Source of the DNA: Actibacterium mucosum KCTC 23349
Lineage (GTDB): Bacteria > Pseudomonadota > Alphaproteobacteria > Rhodobacterales > Rhodobacteraceae
Length of the DNA: 64,000 bases
Assembly: GCF_000647975.1 (NCBI RefSeq)
Contig: NZ_JFKE01000004.1
Location: forward strand, 310,001-374,000
Direction of reading: 5' to 3'
The notes under the pieces are model-generated. The model was not told where the DNA came from and ran no database searches. It saw nothing but the letters and a program-made list of their open reading frames with translations. The translations under genes and the position numbers were made by a program. Below are positions 47,290-56,614 of this stretch, piece by piece. Each line of letters begins with the position of its first letter. Position 1 is the first letter of the stretch.

Positions 47290-48297
47290 ATGCTGACATT
47301 CACGATCCGACGCCTGATGATCTCGGTCCCGACGCTGCTGTTGATCTCGTTGGTGATCTTTCTGCTGCTGGAACTGGCCCCGGGTGACCCGATGGCCCAG
47401 GTTCCGCTGACCGTTCCACCCGAAGTGAAACAGAAAATGCGCGAGGCGCTGGGGCTGGGGGAACCCATCCCGATCCGTTACGTCAAATGGCTGGTCCAGT
47501 TTTTCTGGATCGAACCGCTGCACCTGATTGACCAGATGATTGGCACCGGCTTTGCCGAGGACAAGCTGCGCGTTGTCAGCTGGCAGTCGCGCAGCCCGGT
47601 CATGGACATCGTCTATGAACGCCTGCCGCAGACCCTGTGGGTGGTGGGCATGTCGTATGTCGTCGGTGTTCTGATCGCCCTGCCGATCGGCATCTATTCC
47701 GCCTACAAACAATATTCCGTCTTCGATCAGGCCGGCACCTTCGTGTCGATGATCGGCTTTTCGGTGCCGCCGTTTTTCTCGGGCGTGCTGATGATCGTGA
47801 TCTTCTCGGTCTCGCTGGGCTGGTTCCCGTCGATCTATGACACCACGCACGAGGTCACCGACTGGGCCAGTTTCAAGAAACAGATCAACCAGATGTTCCT
47901 GCCGGTCATGGTTCTGGCCCTGCAAACCACCGCGCAGATCAGCCGGTTCATGCGGGCCTCGATGCTGGATAACCTAAACCAGGACTACGTGCGCACCGCG
48001 CGCGCCAAGGGGCTGGGCGAGGCCGTGGTGGTCATGCTGCACGTGGTGCGCAACTCGATGATCCCGGTGGTGACCGTGATCGCGTTGGGTGTGCCGGGCA
48101 TATTTGGCGGCGCCATCATCACCGAGCAGGTGTTCAAGGTGAACGGGATCGGCCAGCTGCTGATCACCTCGATCCAGGGCAACGACCTGCCCACGGTGCA
48201 GACGCTGACCTTTATCTTCGCGATCCTGATCGTGCTGTTCAACCTGGTGGCCGATATTCTGTACGGCATTCTTGACCCGAGGATCCGCTATGACTGA
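47290..48297 (+). CDS. dppB: Peptide ABC transporter permease (DppB-like)
   Basis: The first permease, 335 residues. The N-terminal part MLTFTIRRLMISVPTLLLIS is characteristic of DppB/OppB; the ATPase-contact (EAA) loop is RTARAKGLGEAVVVMLHVVRN (shown as RTARAKGLGEAVV). Six membrane helices are predicted. It overlaps dppC by 8 bases. Confidence 0.92.
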   Translation: MLTFTIRRLMISVPTLLLISLVIFLLLELAPGDPMAQVPLTVPPEVKQKMREALGLGEPIPIRYVKWLVQFFWIEPLHLIDQMIGTGFAEDKLRVVSWQSRSPVMDIVYERLPQTLWVVGMSYVVGVLIALPIGIYSAYKQYSVFDQAGTFVSMIGFSVPPFFSGVLMIVIFSVSLGWFPSIYDTTHEVTDWASFKKQINQMFLPVMVLALQTTAQISRFMRASMLDNLNQDYVRTARAKGLGEAVVVMLHVVRNSMIPVVTVIALGVPGIFGGAIITEQVFKVNGIGQLLITSIQGNDLPTVQTLTFIFAILIVLFNLVADILYGILDPRIRYD

Positions 48298-49246
48298 TGC
48301 CACGCTAAGCCGCGAAAAGCCGCGCAATCAGTGGCTGGATGTCTGGGATCAGTTCCGATCCCATGGCGGTGCCTTCTGGGGTGCAATCTTCTTCCTGCTG
48401 GTCATCCTCAGCGTGCTTCTGGGCCCGCTGATCTATCCGCACGATCCGACATTGGTGCCCACGGGCCGCGATTTCATCCGTCTGAAGGACATGCGGCCCA
48501 TCTACACCGCGCTGTGGGACAGCGGTGCCAAGGTCAGCTGGGCGCACCCGCTGGGCACCGACCAGATCGGCCGCGACACGCTGGCGCGGATGCTGTCGGG
48601 CGGGCAGGTATCCATCGCCGTGGGCCTTGCCGCGATGGCGCTGTCGCTGTTTCTGGGCACGCTGGTCGGCGTGACGGCGGGCTATTTCAAACGGCTCGAT
48701 GGCATCCTGATGCGCCTGACCGACCTGTTTTTGGCCCTGCCCCTGCTGCCGCTGATTCTGGTGGCGGTGCTGTTGTTCCGCGAGGTTCTGTCGGCCACCT
48801 TTGGCCCCGAGGGCGGCATTTTCGTGCTGATCGTGGTGCTGATCGGGTTCACCAGCTGGATGCAGACCGCGCGGATTGTGCGCGGCGATGTGCTGGCGCT
48901 GAAAGAGCGCGAGTTCATCCTGGCCGCCCGCTCCATCGGCACACCAAACCGGCGGATGATCCTGCGCCATATCCTGCCCAACGTGCTGTCGCCGATCATG
49001 GTGTCGGCAACGCTGGGCATCGCGCAGGCAATCATCACCGAAAGCGCGCTCAGCTTTCTGGGCTTTGGCTTTCCGCCGGACTTCCCCACCTGGGGCCGGC
49101 TGCTGTTTGATGCGATCGACCGGATGGTGCTTTATCCCGAACGGGTGCTGTGGCCCGGCCTGGCGATCTCGTTCACCGTGCTCAGCGTGAACTATATCGG
49201 TGACGGTCTGCGCGACGCGCTTGATCCCCGCATCCGCGGGCGGTGA
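48290..49246 (+). CDS. dppC: Peptide ABC transporter permease (DppC-like)
   Basis: The second permease, 318 residues. HPLGTDQIGRDTLARMLSG is the DppC/OppC signature and AARSIGTPNRRMILRHILPN is the EAA loop. ATG 48290 overlaps the dppB stop. Its stop TGA abuts the stop of the convergent DUF3422 gene, together forming TGATCA, with no room for a separate terminator. Confidence 0.92.
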   Translation: MTDATLSREKPRNQWLDVWDQFRSHGGAFWGAIFFLLVILSVLLGPLIYPHDPTLVPTGRDFIRLKDMRPIYTALWDSGAKVSWAHPLGTDQIGRDTLARMLSGGQVSIAVGLAAMALSLFLGTLVGVTAGYFKRLDGILMRLTDLFLALPLLPLILVAVLLFREVLSATFGPEGGIFVLIVVLIGFTSWMQTARIVRGDVLALKEREFILAARSIGTPNRRMILRHILPNVLSPIMVSATLGIAQAIITESALSFLGFGFPPDFPTWGRLLFDAIDRMVLYPERVLWPGLAISFTVLSVNYIGDGLRDALDPRIRGR

Positions 49247-50530
49247 TCACTTCTCGATGGCGTGGCGGATGCGCCGCGCCATCAGCCACACGGCCAGAAT
49301 GACAACCGGTGCGATCAGCGCCAGCAGCGTCCCCTTCGACAGGCCCAGCGGCCCGGCCAGCGGATAAATCAGGTATCCTGCCAGGCTGACCGCGTAATAC
49401 GAGATCGCCACCACCGACAGCCCCTCGACCGTCTTTTGCAGCCGCAGCTGCAGATCGGCGCGGCGGTCCATACTGACCAACAGGTCCTGGTTTTGCGAGC
49501 TGCGCGCCACGTCGACCTGCGTGCGCAGCAACTGCCCGGCGCGGCCAGCCCGTTCGGTCATGCGTTGCAGGCGCTGTTTGGTGGACCGCACGGTGCGCAT
49601 CGCGGGGTCGTACCGGCGGGTCATGAACTCCGACAATGTCTGCAACCCGCGATACCGTTCCTCGCGCAGCACCTTGATACGTTGCAGCACAATGGCCTCA
49701 TACGCCTCGGTGGCGCCAAAGCGAAAATCGGTGCGCGCGGTCATCGCCTCCAGATCGGCCGAGATGCCCAACAGTTCCGCCAAAGCTGCGTCTGCTGCTG
49801 CAGGCGCTTCGGAAAGCCCGCCCACCAGACCAACAAGCCGTTGTTCAACCGCTGCAATCTCGCCTCCCAATGCACGCGCCTTCAACAGACCCAGCATGGA
49901 CACCGTCTTGTAGATCTCGATCTCGGTCAGCCGCTGCACGATACGCCCGATCCGACGGGGCCCGGTTGACGGGTCTGCAAAAACTGCAAATCGGCAATGT
50001 CCGCCGGCATCCATCCGGAAATCCGACGCTACAACGGCGGCGTCATCCAGAATGCGCGCGCTGGCAAGGCTTTCCGCCTGAAACCAATCGGTCATCAGAG
50101 CCGGGATTTCTTCGTCATCCAGCGCACGTTGTTCCACGCGAATATGTCCCGAAGCAATGCGCATGCCCGGTGCTTCGGTCAGCCAGTCGTCGGGGAACAC
50201 CTCGAACTCCTGCGGGTCAAATGCCCGGGCGCTGCGGTGGTCGGAAAACATCAGGTAACTGACGAACTCGGTATGGCATTCCCATTTCAACTGGTATCGA
50301 CCAACGGTTCCCGAATAGTGCGTGGCGTCGGGATTGGGATGCGACGCGCCAAACCGATCCAGCAAGGATATCAAATGCTTACGTTCTGCATCCACATCCA
50401 CAGTGCCGGCGTCGAGCGTCGGTTTCAGAGCCAGGAACAAGGCCTGCCCCGGGGCCGCCATCGTTGGAAACGGGCGGGCATGAATCTCGTTCGTCAGGAC
50501 ATAGCGATCAGGGTGATTGCGCAAAGACAT
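49247..50530 (-). CDS. DUF3422-family membrane protein
   Basis: The 427-residue protein begins with the family signature HPDRYVLTNEIHARPFP. The middle is a helical, Gln/Arg-rich coiled-coil region (about 250-370), and two C-terminal membrane helices (VVAISYYAVSLAGYLIYPLA and LLALIAPVVILAVWLM) anchor it with a large cytoplasmic N-part. Widespread in alphaproteobacteria; function unknown. It has its own upstream region shared with the terminator at 50641. Confidence 0.85.
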   Translation of the reverse strand: MSLRNHPDRYVLTNEIHARPFPTMAAPGQALFLALKPTLDAGTVDVDAERKHLISLLDRFGASHPNPDATHYSGTVGRYQLKWECHTEFVSYLMFSDHRSARAFDPQEFEVFPDDWLTEAPGMRIASGHIRVEQRALDDEEIPALMTDWFQAESLASARILDDAAVVASDFRMDAGGHCRFAVFADPSTGPRRIGRIVQRLTEIEIYKTVSMLGLLKARALGGEIAAVEQRLVGLVGGLSEAPAAADAALAELLGISADLEAMTARTDFRFGATEAYEAIVLQRIKVLREERYRGLQTLSEFMTRRYDPAMRTVRSTKQRLQRMTERAGRAGQLLRTQVDVARSSQNQDLLVSMDRRADLQLRLQKTVEGLSVVAISYYAVSLAGYLIYPLAGPLGLSKGTLLALIAPVVILAVWLMARRIRHAIEK

Positions 50531-50640
50531 GGGGCAGGATCCGGCTTGTTCAGCATTCGTCCTACGGCATGTTGGCGCTCAGGTAAATTGTTTTCTGTTT
50601 GTTTTCAACCGCTTAACGGTACACCGATGTGTACAGAAGC

Positions 50641-50679
50641 CTAAAACAAACAAAAACAGGGGCCGTTTGGCCCCTGTTT
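50641..50679 (-). terminator. Rho-independent terminator of the repeat-protein gene
   Basis: AAACAGGGGCC (50654-50664) pairs perfectly with GGCCCCTGTTT (50669-50679), with a 4-base loop. Read on the minus strand it is followed by TTTTTGTTTGTTTT, a strong terminator 22 bases after the stop of the small secreted protein. Confidence 0.85.
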
Positions 50680-50701
50680 CCGTTGAGCGGTGGTCTGAAG
50701 C

Positions 50702-51013
50702 TTACTTCAGGCCTTCGTTGTTGTCGTCATCTTCGGCATAGATCGTTGCGAAGATGGCGGCTGCGCGGTCGCTGCCTTTGGTCGAAACGGCGCCCAGCAG
50801 GCCGTCGTTGTTGCTGTCATCCTGTGCTTCGATCACGGCGAAAACGGCGTCAGCAGCAGCCGAACCTTTGGTCGAAACAGAAGTCAGCAAGCCTTTGTTA
50901 TTGCTGCCATCCTGGGCTTCGATCGTGGCGAAAATGTCGGCGGCCGAAGGGGCGGCAAAAGCCGGAGCAGCAGCAGCAAGGATCAGGGCGGTGGCGGTTG
51001 CGAATTTGGTCAT
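50702..51013 (-). CDS. Small secreted protein with three 30-residue repeats
   Basis: The 103-residue protein has a signal peptide cleaved near residue 20 (AAAAPAFA) and then three repeats with exact 30-residue period: IEAQDGSNNKGLL (31-43), IEAQDDSNNDGLL (61-73), IYAEDDDNNEGLK (91-103), joined by (S/A)VSTKGS linkers. The D-x-(S/D)-N-N-x-G loops look suited to bind calcium. ATG 51013 has GGAG 6 bases upstream. Strong ribosome-binding site and terminator suggest real and perhaps high expression. No family recognised; it could be a secreted structural or adhesion protein. Confidence 0.75.
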   Translation of the reverse strand: MTKFATATALILAAAAPAFAAPSAADIFATIEAQDGSNNKGLLTSVSTKGSAAADAVFAVIEAQDDSNNDGLLGAVSTKGSDRAAAIFATIYAEDDDNNEGLK

Positions 51014-51342
51014 TTTAGTCTCCATCTGATTTTGGTCTCGCGGGTCTTTCCCGCTTGGATGAGAGACATTTGGGGTGGGGTGTTCCGTTCTTCAATGCGC
51101 GGAAGGTGGAATTTCATCGTTTTTCTGCGCACGTGTGCACACATACCCGTGAGCCCGTGTTACATTGAAACGTAACCCATTGGAAAGGAACCAAAACTTG
51201 CAATTCTTCTTGCAACTTTCCACCGGCGGAATCCGCGAAGTTTAAACTTCTGCCACCCCACGCTGCCCAAAATCGCAAGTTTTCCGTCCAAAAAGGACCC
51301 CCGCAACACAGCACCAACCCGAGCGCAAAGCCGCAAGGCGCC

Positions 51343-51372
51343 GCGCGAGACATCACTCGCGCCGCAAGGCGC
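51343..51372. repeat. Copy 2 of the 30-bp intergenic hairpin element
   Basis: It differs from copy 1 (37655-37684) at four positions. Here the left part also forms a perfect stem, GCGCGAG-ACATCA-CTCGCGC, which is mutually exclusive with the GCGCC-GCAA-GGCGC hairpin on the right. A further partial match (GCCGCAAGGCGCC) precedes it at 51330. It is downstream of coxM. Confidence 0.55.
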
Positions 51373-51395
51373 ACATTTGGGTTGGGGGCGGAACG

Positions 51396-51418
51396 GGCCC
51401 CCGCCCTTGGCGGGGGCC
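51396..51418 (-). terminator. Strong hairpin directly downstream of coxM
   Basis: GGCCCCCGCC (51396-51405) pairs perfectly with GGCGGGGGCC (51409-51418) around a 3-base loop, 6 bases after the coxM stop on the minus strand. There is no U-run beyond it, so it may act in Rho-dependent ending or mRNA protection. Confidence 0.55.
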
Positions 51419-51424
51419 TTGAGC

Positions 51425-52210
51425 TTAGGCGGCCGCGGAGACCGCGCGCTTGGTCAGCACCTTGATAAGATGCGCACGGTATTCCGGCGTGCCGTGCAGA
51501 TCGCCGATCATGCCGTCGGCCGAAACGCTCAGCCCGTCCAGCGCACCGGCCGAGAAATCAGCCGACAGGGCGGCCTCGGCCTCGGACCAGCGGAAGACGC
51601 CGCCCTCGGACGCGCCGGTGACCGCCACGCGCACGCCATCGGCGTATTGCGCGACAAAGACGCCGGTCAGGGCAAAGCGCGAGGCGGGCTGCAGGAACTT
51701 CTGATAGCTGGCGGCCTGCGGCACCGGGAAACGCACGGCGGTGATGATCTCGCCCTCGTCCAGCGCGGTGGTGAACATTCCGTCAAAGAAGTCATCCGCC
51801 GCGATTTCGCGCGTGTTGGTGACAACCGTCGCGCCTGAGCCCAGAACCGCCGACGGGTAACAGGCCGAGGGGTCGTTATTGGCCAGGCTGCCACCGATGG
51901 TGCCGCGATTGCGCACCGCTGGGTCGCCGATACCACCGGCCAGCGCGGCCAGCGCCGGATAGGCCCCGGCCTGATCGGCCACGGTCGCATGGGTGGTGGC
52001 CCCGCCAATAGTCAGCGCGCCGCCATCGGACGACACGCCCGACATGCCCGCAATACCGGTCAGGCTGACCAGCGTAGTGGGCGCGGCGAGGCGCTGTTTC
52101 ATGGTGGGGATCAGGGTCTGCCCCCCGCCCAGCGCCTGTGCCTCGTCCCCTTGCAGGGCGGCGGCGGCTTCCTCGACGGTGGAGGGGCTTACAAAGTCAA
52201 AATTATGCAT
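51425..52210 (-). CDS. coxM: Carbon monoxide dehydrogenase-type FAD-binding subunit
   Basis: The medium (FAD) subunit, 261 residues, passes electrons from the Fe-S subunit. FAD-binding motifs are GGGQTLIPTMKQRL (residues about 40-55) and the RNRGTIGGSLANNDPSACYP segment (about 105-125). ATG 52210 has GGAGG upstream. It is the last structural gene, after coxL. The gene order S-L-M is the form II arrangement. Confidence 0.9.
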   Translation of the reverse strand: MHNFDFVSPSTVEEAAAALQGDEAQALGGGQTLIPTMKQRLAAPTTLVSLTGIAGMSGVSSDGGALTIGGATTHATVADQAGAYPALAALAGGIGDPAVRNRGTIGGSLANNDPSACYPSAVLGSGATVVTNTREIAADDFFDGMFTTALDEGEIITAVRFPVPQAASYQKFLQPASRFALTGVFVAQYADGVRVAVTGASEGGVFRWSEAEAALSADFSAGALDGLSVSADGMIGDLHGTPEYRAHLIKVLTKRAVSAAA

Positions 52211-52227
52211 CTTGCTATCCTCCGGGA

Positions 52228-54597
52228 TCAGCTGTTCATCGCGGCCCAAACACGGGCGGGCGAAACGGGCATGTCGATATGGTCTACTTTATGGCCGGCG
52301 CGGTTCAGCGCATCCAGCACCGCGTTCACCACGGCAGGCGGCGAGCCGATGGCCCCGGCCTCGCCACAGCCTTTCACACCGAGCGGGTTATGCGTGCATG
52401 GCGTGCAGGACGAGTGGTCCACCACAAGGTTCGGCAGGTCATCGGCGCGCGGCATGGCGTAATCCATGAAGCTGCCCGACAGAAGCTGGCCATTGTCGTC
52501 ATAGACCGCGCTTTCGCGCAGGGCCTGGCCGATACCCTGGGCCAGACCGCCCTGCACCTGACCTTCGACAATCATCGGGTTGATGACGTTGCCGAAATCG
52601 TCCGCCGCGGTAAAGGCCACCACGTCAACCGTGCCGGTATCGGGGTCAACCTCGACCTCGCACAGATACGAGCCGGAGGGATAGGTGAAGTTAGCGGGGT
52701 CGTAAAACGCCGTCTCTTCCAGCCCCGGTTCGATATCTTCCAGCGGGTAGTTATGGGGCACATAGGCTGCCAGGGTCACATCGCCCCAGGCCACCGATTT
52801 ATCGGTACCCGCGACGGAGAACTGACCGTCTTTCAGTTCGATGTCATCTTCGGCCGCTTCCATCAGGTGGGCCGCGATTTTCTTGGCCTTGTTGATGATC
52901 TTCTCGGTGGCGCGCACCATGGCCGAGCCGCCAACCGCAAGGCTGCGCGAGCCATAGGTGCCCATGCCCATCGGCACTTTGGAGGTGTCGCCATGCACGA
53001 TGTCGATCTGATCCTCGGGCAGGCCGATCATGTCGGCCACAACCTGGGCAAAGGTGGTTTCGTGGCCCTGACCGTGGCTGTGGCTGCCGGTGAAGACGCT
53101 GATCGAGCCGGTGGCGTTCACGCGGACCTTGGCGCTTTCATACAGACCGGCGCGGGCGCCCAGCTGTCCCACGAGGTTTGAGGGTGCGATGCCGCAAGCC
53201 TCGATATAATTTGCCAGTCCGATGCCGCGCAGCTTGCCATTGGCCGCACTTTCGGCGGCGCGGGCGGCAAAGCCATTATAATCGCCAAGCTCCAGCACCT
53301 TATCCAGCGTCGCATCGTAATCGCCGGTGTCGTATTCCACCGCCACGGGCGTGGCATAGGGGAACTGATCGGGCTTGATGAAGTTCTGGCGGCGCAGCTC
53401 GGCGGGATCAACGCCCAGTTCGCGCGCGGCCTTGTCGATCACGCGTTCCAGCTGGAACGTCGCCTCGGGGCGGCCAGCGCCACGATAGGCATCAACCGGC
53501 ACGGTATTGGTAAAGACCGCCTTGACGTTCACATAGATCAGCGGCGTGGTGTAGTTGCCCGCCATCAGCGTGCCGTGCAGCCATGTGGGGATGGCCGGGG
53601 CGAAGGTGGACAGATAAGCGCCCATATTGGCGTAGGTTTCGGTGCGGATCGCGGTGAACTTGTTGTCTGCATCCAGCGCCAGTTCGATCTTGGTCACGTG
53701 GTCGCGGCCATGGGCGTCGGACACGAACGCCTCGGCCCGGGTCGAGGTCCACTTGACCGGGCGGTTGAGGACCTTGGCGGCGAAGGTGCAGAACGCCTCT
53801 TCGGCGTAGTGGTAGATCTTGGAGCCGAAACCGCCACCCACATCGGGGGCCACAACGCGCAGCTTGTGTTCGGGGATCGACAGCACGAAGGCGCCCATCA
53901 ACAGCCGGATCACATGCGGGTTCTGCGAGGTGGTATAGAGCGTGTATTCGTCATCGGACCGGTTATAGTCGCCGATCGCCACGCGCGGCTCCATCGGGTT
54001 GGCCACCAGACGGTTGTTCACCAGATCCAGCGAAGTCACATGCGCGGCCTCGGCAAAGGCGGCGTCGACGGCCTCGCGGTTTTCCTCGACAAAGCCCCAG
54101 TCGAAACAGAGGTTCGACGTCAGGTCGTCATGCACCTTGGTGGCGCCATCGTCCAGCGCGGCCTTCATGTCGATCACGGCAGGCAGTTCGTCGATGTCGA
54201 TCTCGACCGCCTCAGCCGCGTCGCGCGCAGCCTCAAGCGTTTCGGCCACCACGACGGCGATGGGATCGCCTACGTGGCGTACCTTGCCCTCGGCCAGGAT
54301 CGGGTGCTTGGGTTCCTGCATCGCGTTGCCGTCACGGTCGGTGATCTGCCAGCCGCAGGGGATGCCACCGGCGGCGGCGAAATCGGCGGCGGTGAACACT
54401 TTGATCACGCCGTCCATAGCCTCGGCGGCCGCGGTGTTGATGGAATTGATCGTGCCATGCGCCACATCCGAGCGGATGAAATGCGCATAGGTCTGACCGT
54501 TGATGTTGATGTCGTCGGTATAGTTGCCGTTGCCGGTCAAGAACCGGACGTCTTCGCGCCGCTTGCTGCTGGCGCCGATGCCACTGTCTTTGGGCAT
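52228..54597 (-). CDS. coxL: Carbon monoxide dehydrogenase-type molybdenum subunit, form II
   Basis: The large molybdopterin subunit, 789 residues. The active-site loop reads AYRGAGR (residues 370-376), the form II (putative) signature; form I enzymes have AYxCSFR with the catalytic cysteine, which is absent here. The base-catalytic Glu is in [13 protein letters not shown] near residue 745. ATG 54597 follows an appropriate gap after coxS; the frame extends 11 codons upstream. Form II enzymes oxidise CO poorly or not at all in tested roseobacters, so another aldehyde- or purine-like substrate is possible. Confidence 0.88.
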   Translation of the reverse strand: MPKDSGIGASSKRREDVRFLTGNGNYTDDININGQTYAHFIRSDVAHGTINSINTAAAEAMDGVIKVFTAADFAAAGGIPCGWQITDRDGNAMQEPKHPILAEGKVRHVGDPIAVVVAETLEAARDAAEAVEIDIDELPAVIDMKAALDDGATKVHDDLTSNLCFDWGFVEENREAVDAAFAEAAHVTSLDLVNNRLVANPMEPRVAIGDYNRSDDEYTLYTTSQNPHVIRLLMGAFVLSIPEHKLRVVAPDVGGGFGSKIYHYAEEAFCTFAAKVLNRPVKWTSTRAEAFVSDAHGRDHVTKIELALDADNKFTAIRTETYANMGAYLSTFAPAIPTWLHGTLMAGNYTTPLIYVNVKAVFTNTVPVDAYRGAGRPEATFQLERVIDKAARELGVDPAELRRQNFIKPDQFPYATPVAVEYDTGDYDATLDKVLELGDYNGFAARAAESAANGKLRGIGLANYIEACGIAPSNLVGQLGARAGLYESAKVRVNATGSISVFTGSHSHGQGHETTFAQVVADMIGLPEDQIDIVHGDTSKVPMGMGTYGSRSLAVGGSAMVRATEKIINKAKKIAAHLMEAAEDDIELKDGQFSVAGTDKSVAWGDVTLAAYVPHNYPLEDIEPGLEETAFYDPANFTYPSGSYLCEVEVDPDTGTVDVVAFTAADDFGNVINPMIVEGQVQGGLAQGIGQALRESAVYDDNGQLLSGSFMDYAMPRADDLPNLVVDHSSCTPCTHNPLGVKGCGEAGAIGSPPAVVNAVLDALNRAGHKVDHIDMPVSPARVWAAMNS

Positions 54598-54645
54598 GGT
54601 GTATCCTCCCTGGATGGTGGGGTGCCCCACCTTGCAATCTGTCGG

Positions 54646-55134
54646 TTATTCGGCAGCGATGGCGCCCGGAACTTCTTGGCCCGAGGCGGCCATGATGGCG
54701 CGCACGATGTTCTGATAGCCGGTGCAGCGGCAGATATTGCCCTCGAGATAGTCGCGGATCTCGGCCTCGGTCGGCTTGGGGTTGTCTTTCAGCAGCGCGG
54801 CCGCCGACATCACCATGCCCGGCGTGCAGAACCCGCATTGCAAGCCGTGATGGTCCTGAAACGCCTGCTGGATCACACCCAGCGAACCATCGGCGTTTGC
54901 CATGCCTTCAACCGTGGTGACCTCGGCCCCCGCAGCCTCGGCCGCGAACATGGTGCAGGATTTCACCGCCTGCCCGTTCACATGCACAACGCAGGCCCCG
55001 CATTGGCTGGTGTCACAGCCCACATGGGTGCCGGTCATGCCCAGCCCTTCGCGCAGGTACTGCGACAGCAGCGTGCGCCCTTCGGCTTCGGCAGAAACTT
55101 CGCTGCCATTCACCGTCATAGTGATAGTCGCCAT
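54646..55134 (-). CDS. coxS: Carbon monoxide dehydrogenase-type iron-sulfur subunit
   Basis: The small subunit has two [2Fe-2S] clusters in 162 residues: the plant-type site CDTSQCGAC with a distal C in VKSCTM, and the [10 protein letters not shown]...[11 protein letters not shown] four-helix site. It passes electrons from molybdenum to FAD. It is 48 bases upstream of coxL on the same strand. Confidence 0.93.
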   Translation of the reverse strand: MATITMTVNGSEVSAEAEGRTLLSQYLREGLGMTGTHVGCDTSQCGACVVHVNGQAVKSCTMFAAEAAGAEVTTVEGMANADGSLGVIQQAFQDHHGLQCGFCTPGMVMSAAALLKDNPKPTEAEIRDYLEGNICRCTGYQNIVRAIMAASGQEVPGAIAAE

Positions 55135-55158
55135 CTCTCTCTCCCTGATATTGTGGCG

Positions 55159-55686
55159 TCAGCTGGAAATGACCCGCTTTAGCCACCCTTTCTTTTCGCC
55201 GCCCTCGTCCGGGGCGGCGTCGTCCTGTTGGTCTTCGTCGGCCGCCGGTCCCTCAACCGTGGCCTGGAAACGTTCGAAGAACTGATCGGCCATCTTGCGG
55301 GCAAAGCCATCGATCAGGCGGCTGCCCAGCTGTGCCAGCTTGCCACCCACCTTGGCGTTCACCTCGTAGCTGAGCAGCGTGCCGGTTTCACTGTCGGCCA
55401 GCGTCACGCGCGCCTCGCCCTTGGCAAAGCCCGCCGCGCCGCCCTTGCCTTCGCCCGACAGGGTGCAGCTTTGGCCCTCGACCACGTCGCTGATGGTAAC
55501 GGCACCTTTGAAACGCGCCTTTACGGGGCCCACCTTTTGCACCACTTCGGCGGTAAAGCCTTCGCTGGCTGAGCCTTCCATGGTTTCACAGCCGGGCACG
55601 CAGGTTTTCAGAACCTCTGCATCCAGCAGCGCGGCCCAAACCTGGTCACGGGGGGCGGCAATTTCGCGGGATTCGATCAGTTCCAT
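55159..55686 (-). CDS. coxG: CoxG-family (SRPBCC) protein, CO dehydrogenase subunit G
   Basis: The 175-residue protein starts with the SRPBCC helix-grip fold common to CoxG (ESREIAAPRDQVWAALLD, VPGCETME, GPVKARFKGAVTI, VGGKLAQLGSRLIDG). An acidic tail (about 150-165) and a basic C-terminus KKGWLKRVISS follow. In carboxydotrophs CoxG recruits CO dehydrogenase to the membrane, and more recent work links CoxG-type proteins to quinone handling. It is the first gene of the structural cox unit. Confidence 0.88.
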   Translation of the reverse strand: MELIESREIAAPRDQVWAALLDAEVLKTCVPGCETMEGSASEGFTAEVVQKVGPVKARFKGAVTISDVVEGQSCTLSGEGKGGAAGFAKGEARVTLADSETGTLLSYEVNAKVGGKLAQLGSRLIDGFARKMADQFFERFQATVEGPAADEDQQDDAAPDEGGEKKGWLKRVISS

Positions 55687-55921
55687 CGGGGGCTCTCCAT
55701 TCTTCGTAGACCCAGCATAGCCCGCTGGACAAACGCCGATCTATGCGACCTTGGGTGTATGCGTGGCCATGGCGGGTGTGAGGGCTTTAGGGTAACGCGG
55801 TTTCACCCCGGAGGCGAAGAAAAATCCCTGTGAATTTGCACGAGATTTACGACCAATGGGCCGTTTTCCTTTGCCAGCCCGCGTGACTATGTTGAAAGGA
55901 CCACAACAGGAGACCGCGCCC

Positions 55922-56605
55922 GTGCCACCCCGCGATATCAAGACCGCGCTGATCATCGAGGATCATCCGTTGTACAGTGACGCGCTGTCGCTGACCCTGC
56001 AGGCGGTTGCGGGCGTACAGACGCAGGCCGTCGCACCCAGCCTTGCCGACGGTCTGGCGGTTCTGGCCGATGGCCCGGCGGCCGATATGGTGACGCTGGA
56101 CCTGGGTCTGCCGGATGTGGACGGGATGGACGGGTTGGCCCGCCTTGTGGCCGCGACCGATGCGCCGGTGCTGGTTGTGTCCTCACTGGCAGATGACCGG
56201 GTGATCACAACGGCGTTGAAAGCCGGTGCGGCGGGATATGTGCCAAAACACTCGTCACGCGATGTGTTCCGCACCGCGATCGAACATCTGACAACAGGGC
56301 GCAGCTTTGTGCCGTTGGGTTGCATCACAAGCGATCAGACCGACGAGGCGGACGAACCCGCCCATGTGGCGGCCGAGCGTCTGGCGACGCTGACCCCGCA
56401 GCAAACGCGCATCCTGCAACTGATCTGCGAGGGCAAGCTGAACAAGCAGATCGCCTGGGATCTGAGCATCGCCGAGACCACCGTAAAGGCCCATGTCACG
56501 GCCATTATGCGCAAACTCGGCGTGCAAAGCCGCACGCAGGCTGTGCTGCTGACGAAACAGGCCAGTTTCTCTACCCTGTTGCAGCGGCCGCCGCCACCTG
56601 CATAG
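55922..56605 (+). CDS. LuxR-type response regulator
   Basis: The 227-residue protein has an N-terminal receiver (IIEDHPLY acidic pocket, phosphoacceptor Asp60 in VTLDLGLPD, conserved lysine in YVPKHSS) and a C-terminal LuxR helix-turn-helix (LTPQQTRILQLICEG, QIAWDLSIAETTVKAHV). GTG 55922 is chosen because AGGAGA lies 8 bases upstream; ATG 55889 has no such site. It is divergent from coxG across about 235 bases, and followed after 9 bases by the FIST sensor. It probably receives phosphate from the kinase two genes on. Confidence 0.85.
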   Translation: MPPRDIKTALIIEDHPLYSDALSLTLQAVAGVQTQAVAPSLADGLAVLADGPAADMVTLDLGLPDVDGMDGLARLVAATDAPVLVVSSLADDRVITTALKAGAAGYVPKHSSRDVFRTAIEHLTTGRSFVPLGCITSDQTDEADEPAHVAAERLATLTPQQTRILQLICEGKLNKQIAWDLSIAETTVKAHVTAIMRKLGVQSRTQAVLLTKQASFSTLLQRPPPPA

Positions 56606-56614
56606 ATCGGGGGC

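Larger units (their letters stand above)
51014..51424. other. 411-base intergenic region with stacked palindromes
   Basis: No convincing gene lies here. It contains the leader of the repeat-protein gene (hairpin GCGGG-TCTTT-CCCGC at 51040-51054), the palindrome GTGTGCACAC (51133-51142), inverted repeats GTTAC/GTAAC (51159-51176), two TTGCAA hexamers 12 bases apart (51198 and 51210), the 14-base palindrome GAAGTTTAAACTTC (51237-51250), copy 2 of the 30-bp element and the hairpin after coxM. It looks more AT-rich than the flanking genes. The AT-rich part probably controls the repeat-protein gene. Confidence 0.5.

Noticed and set aside
51114-51374. 86-codon minus-strand frame in the intergenic region before the repeat-protein gene
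   Set aside because: It lacks a ribosome-binding site and recognisable composition, and its frame runs through the palindromes and the dispersed element.
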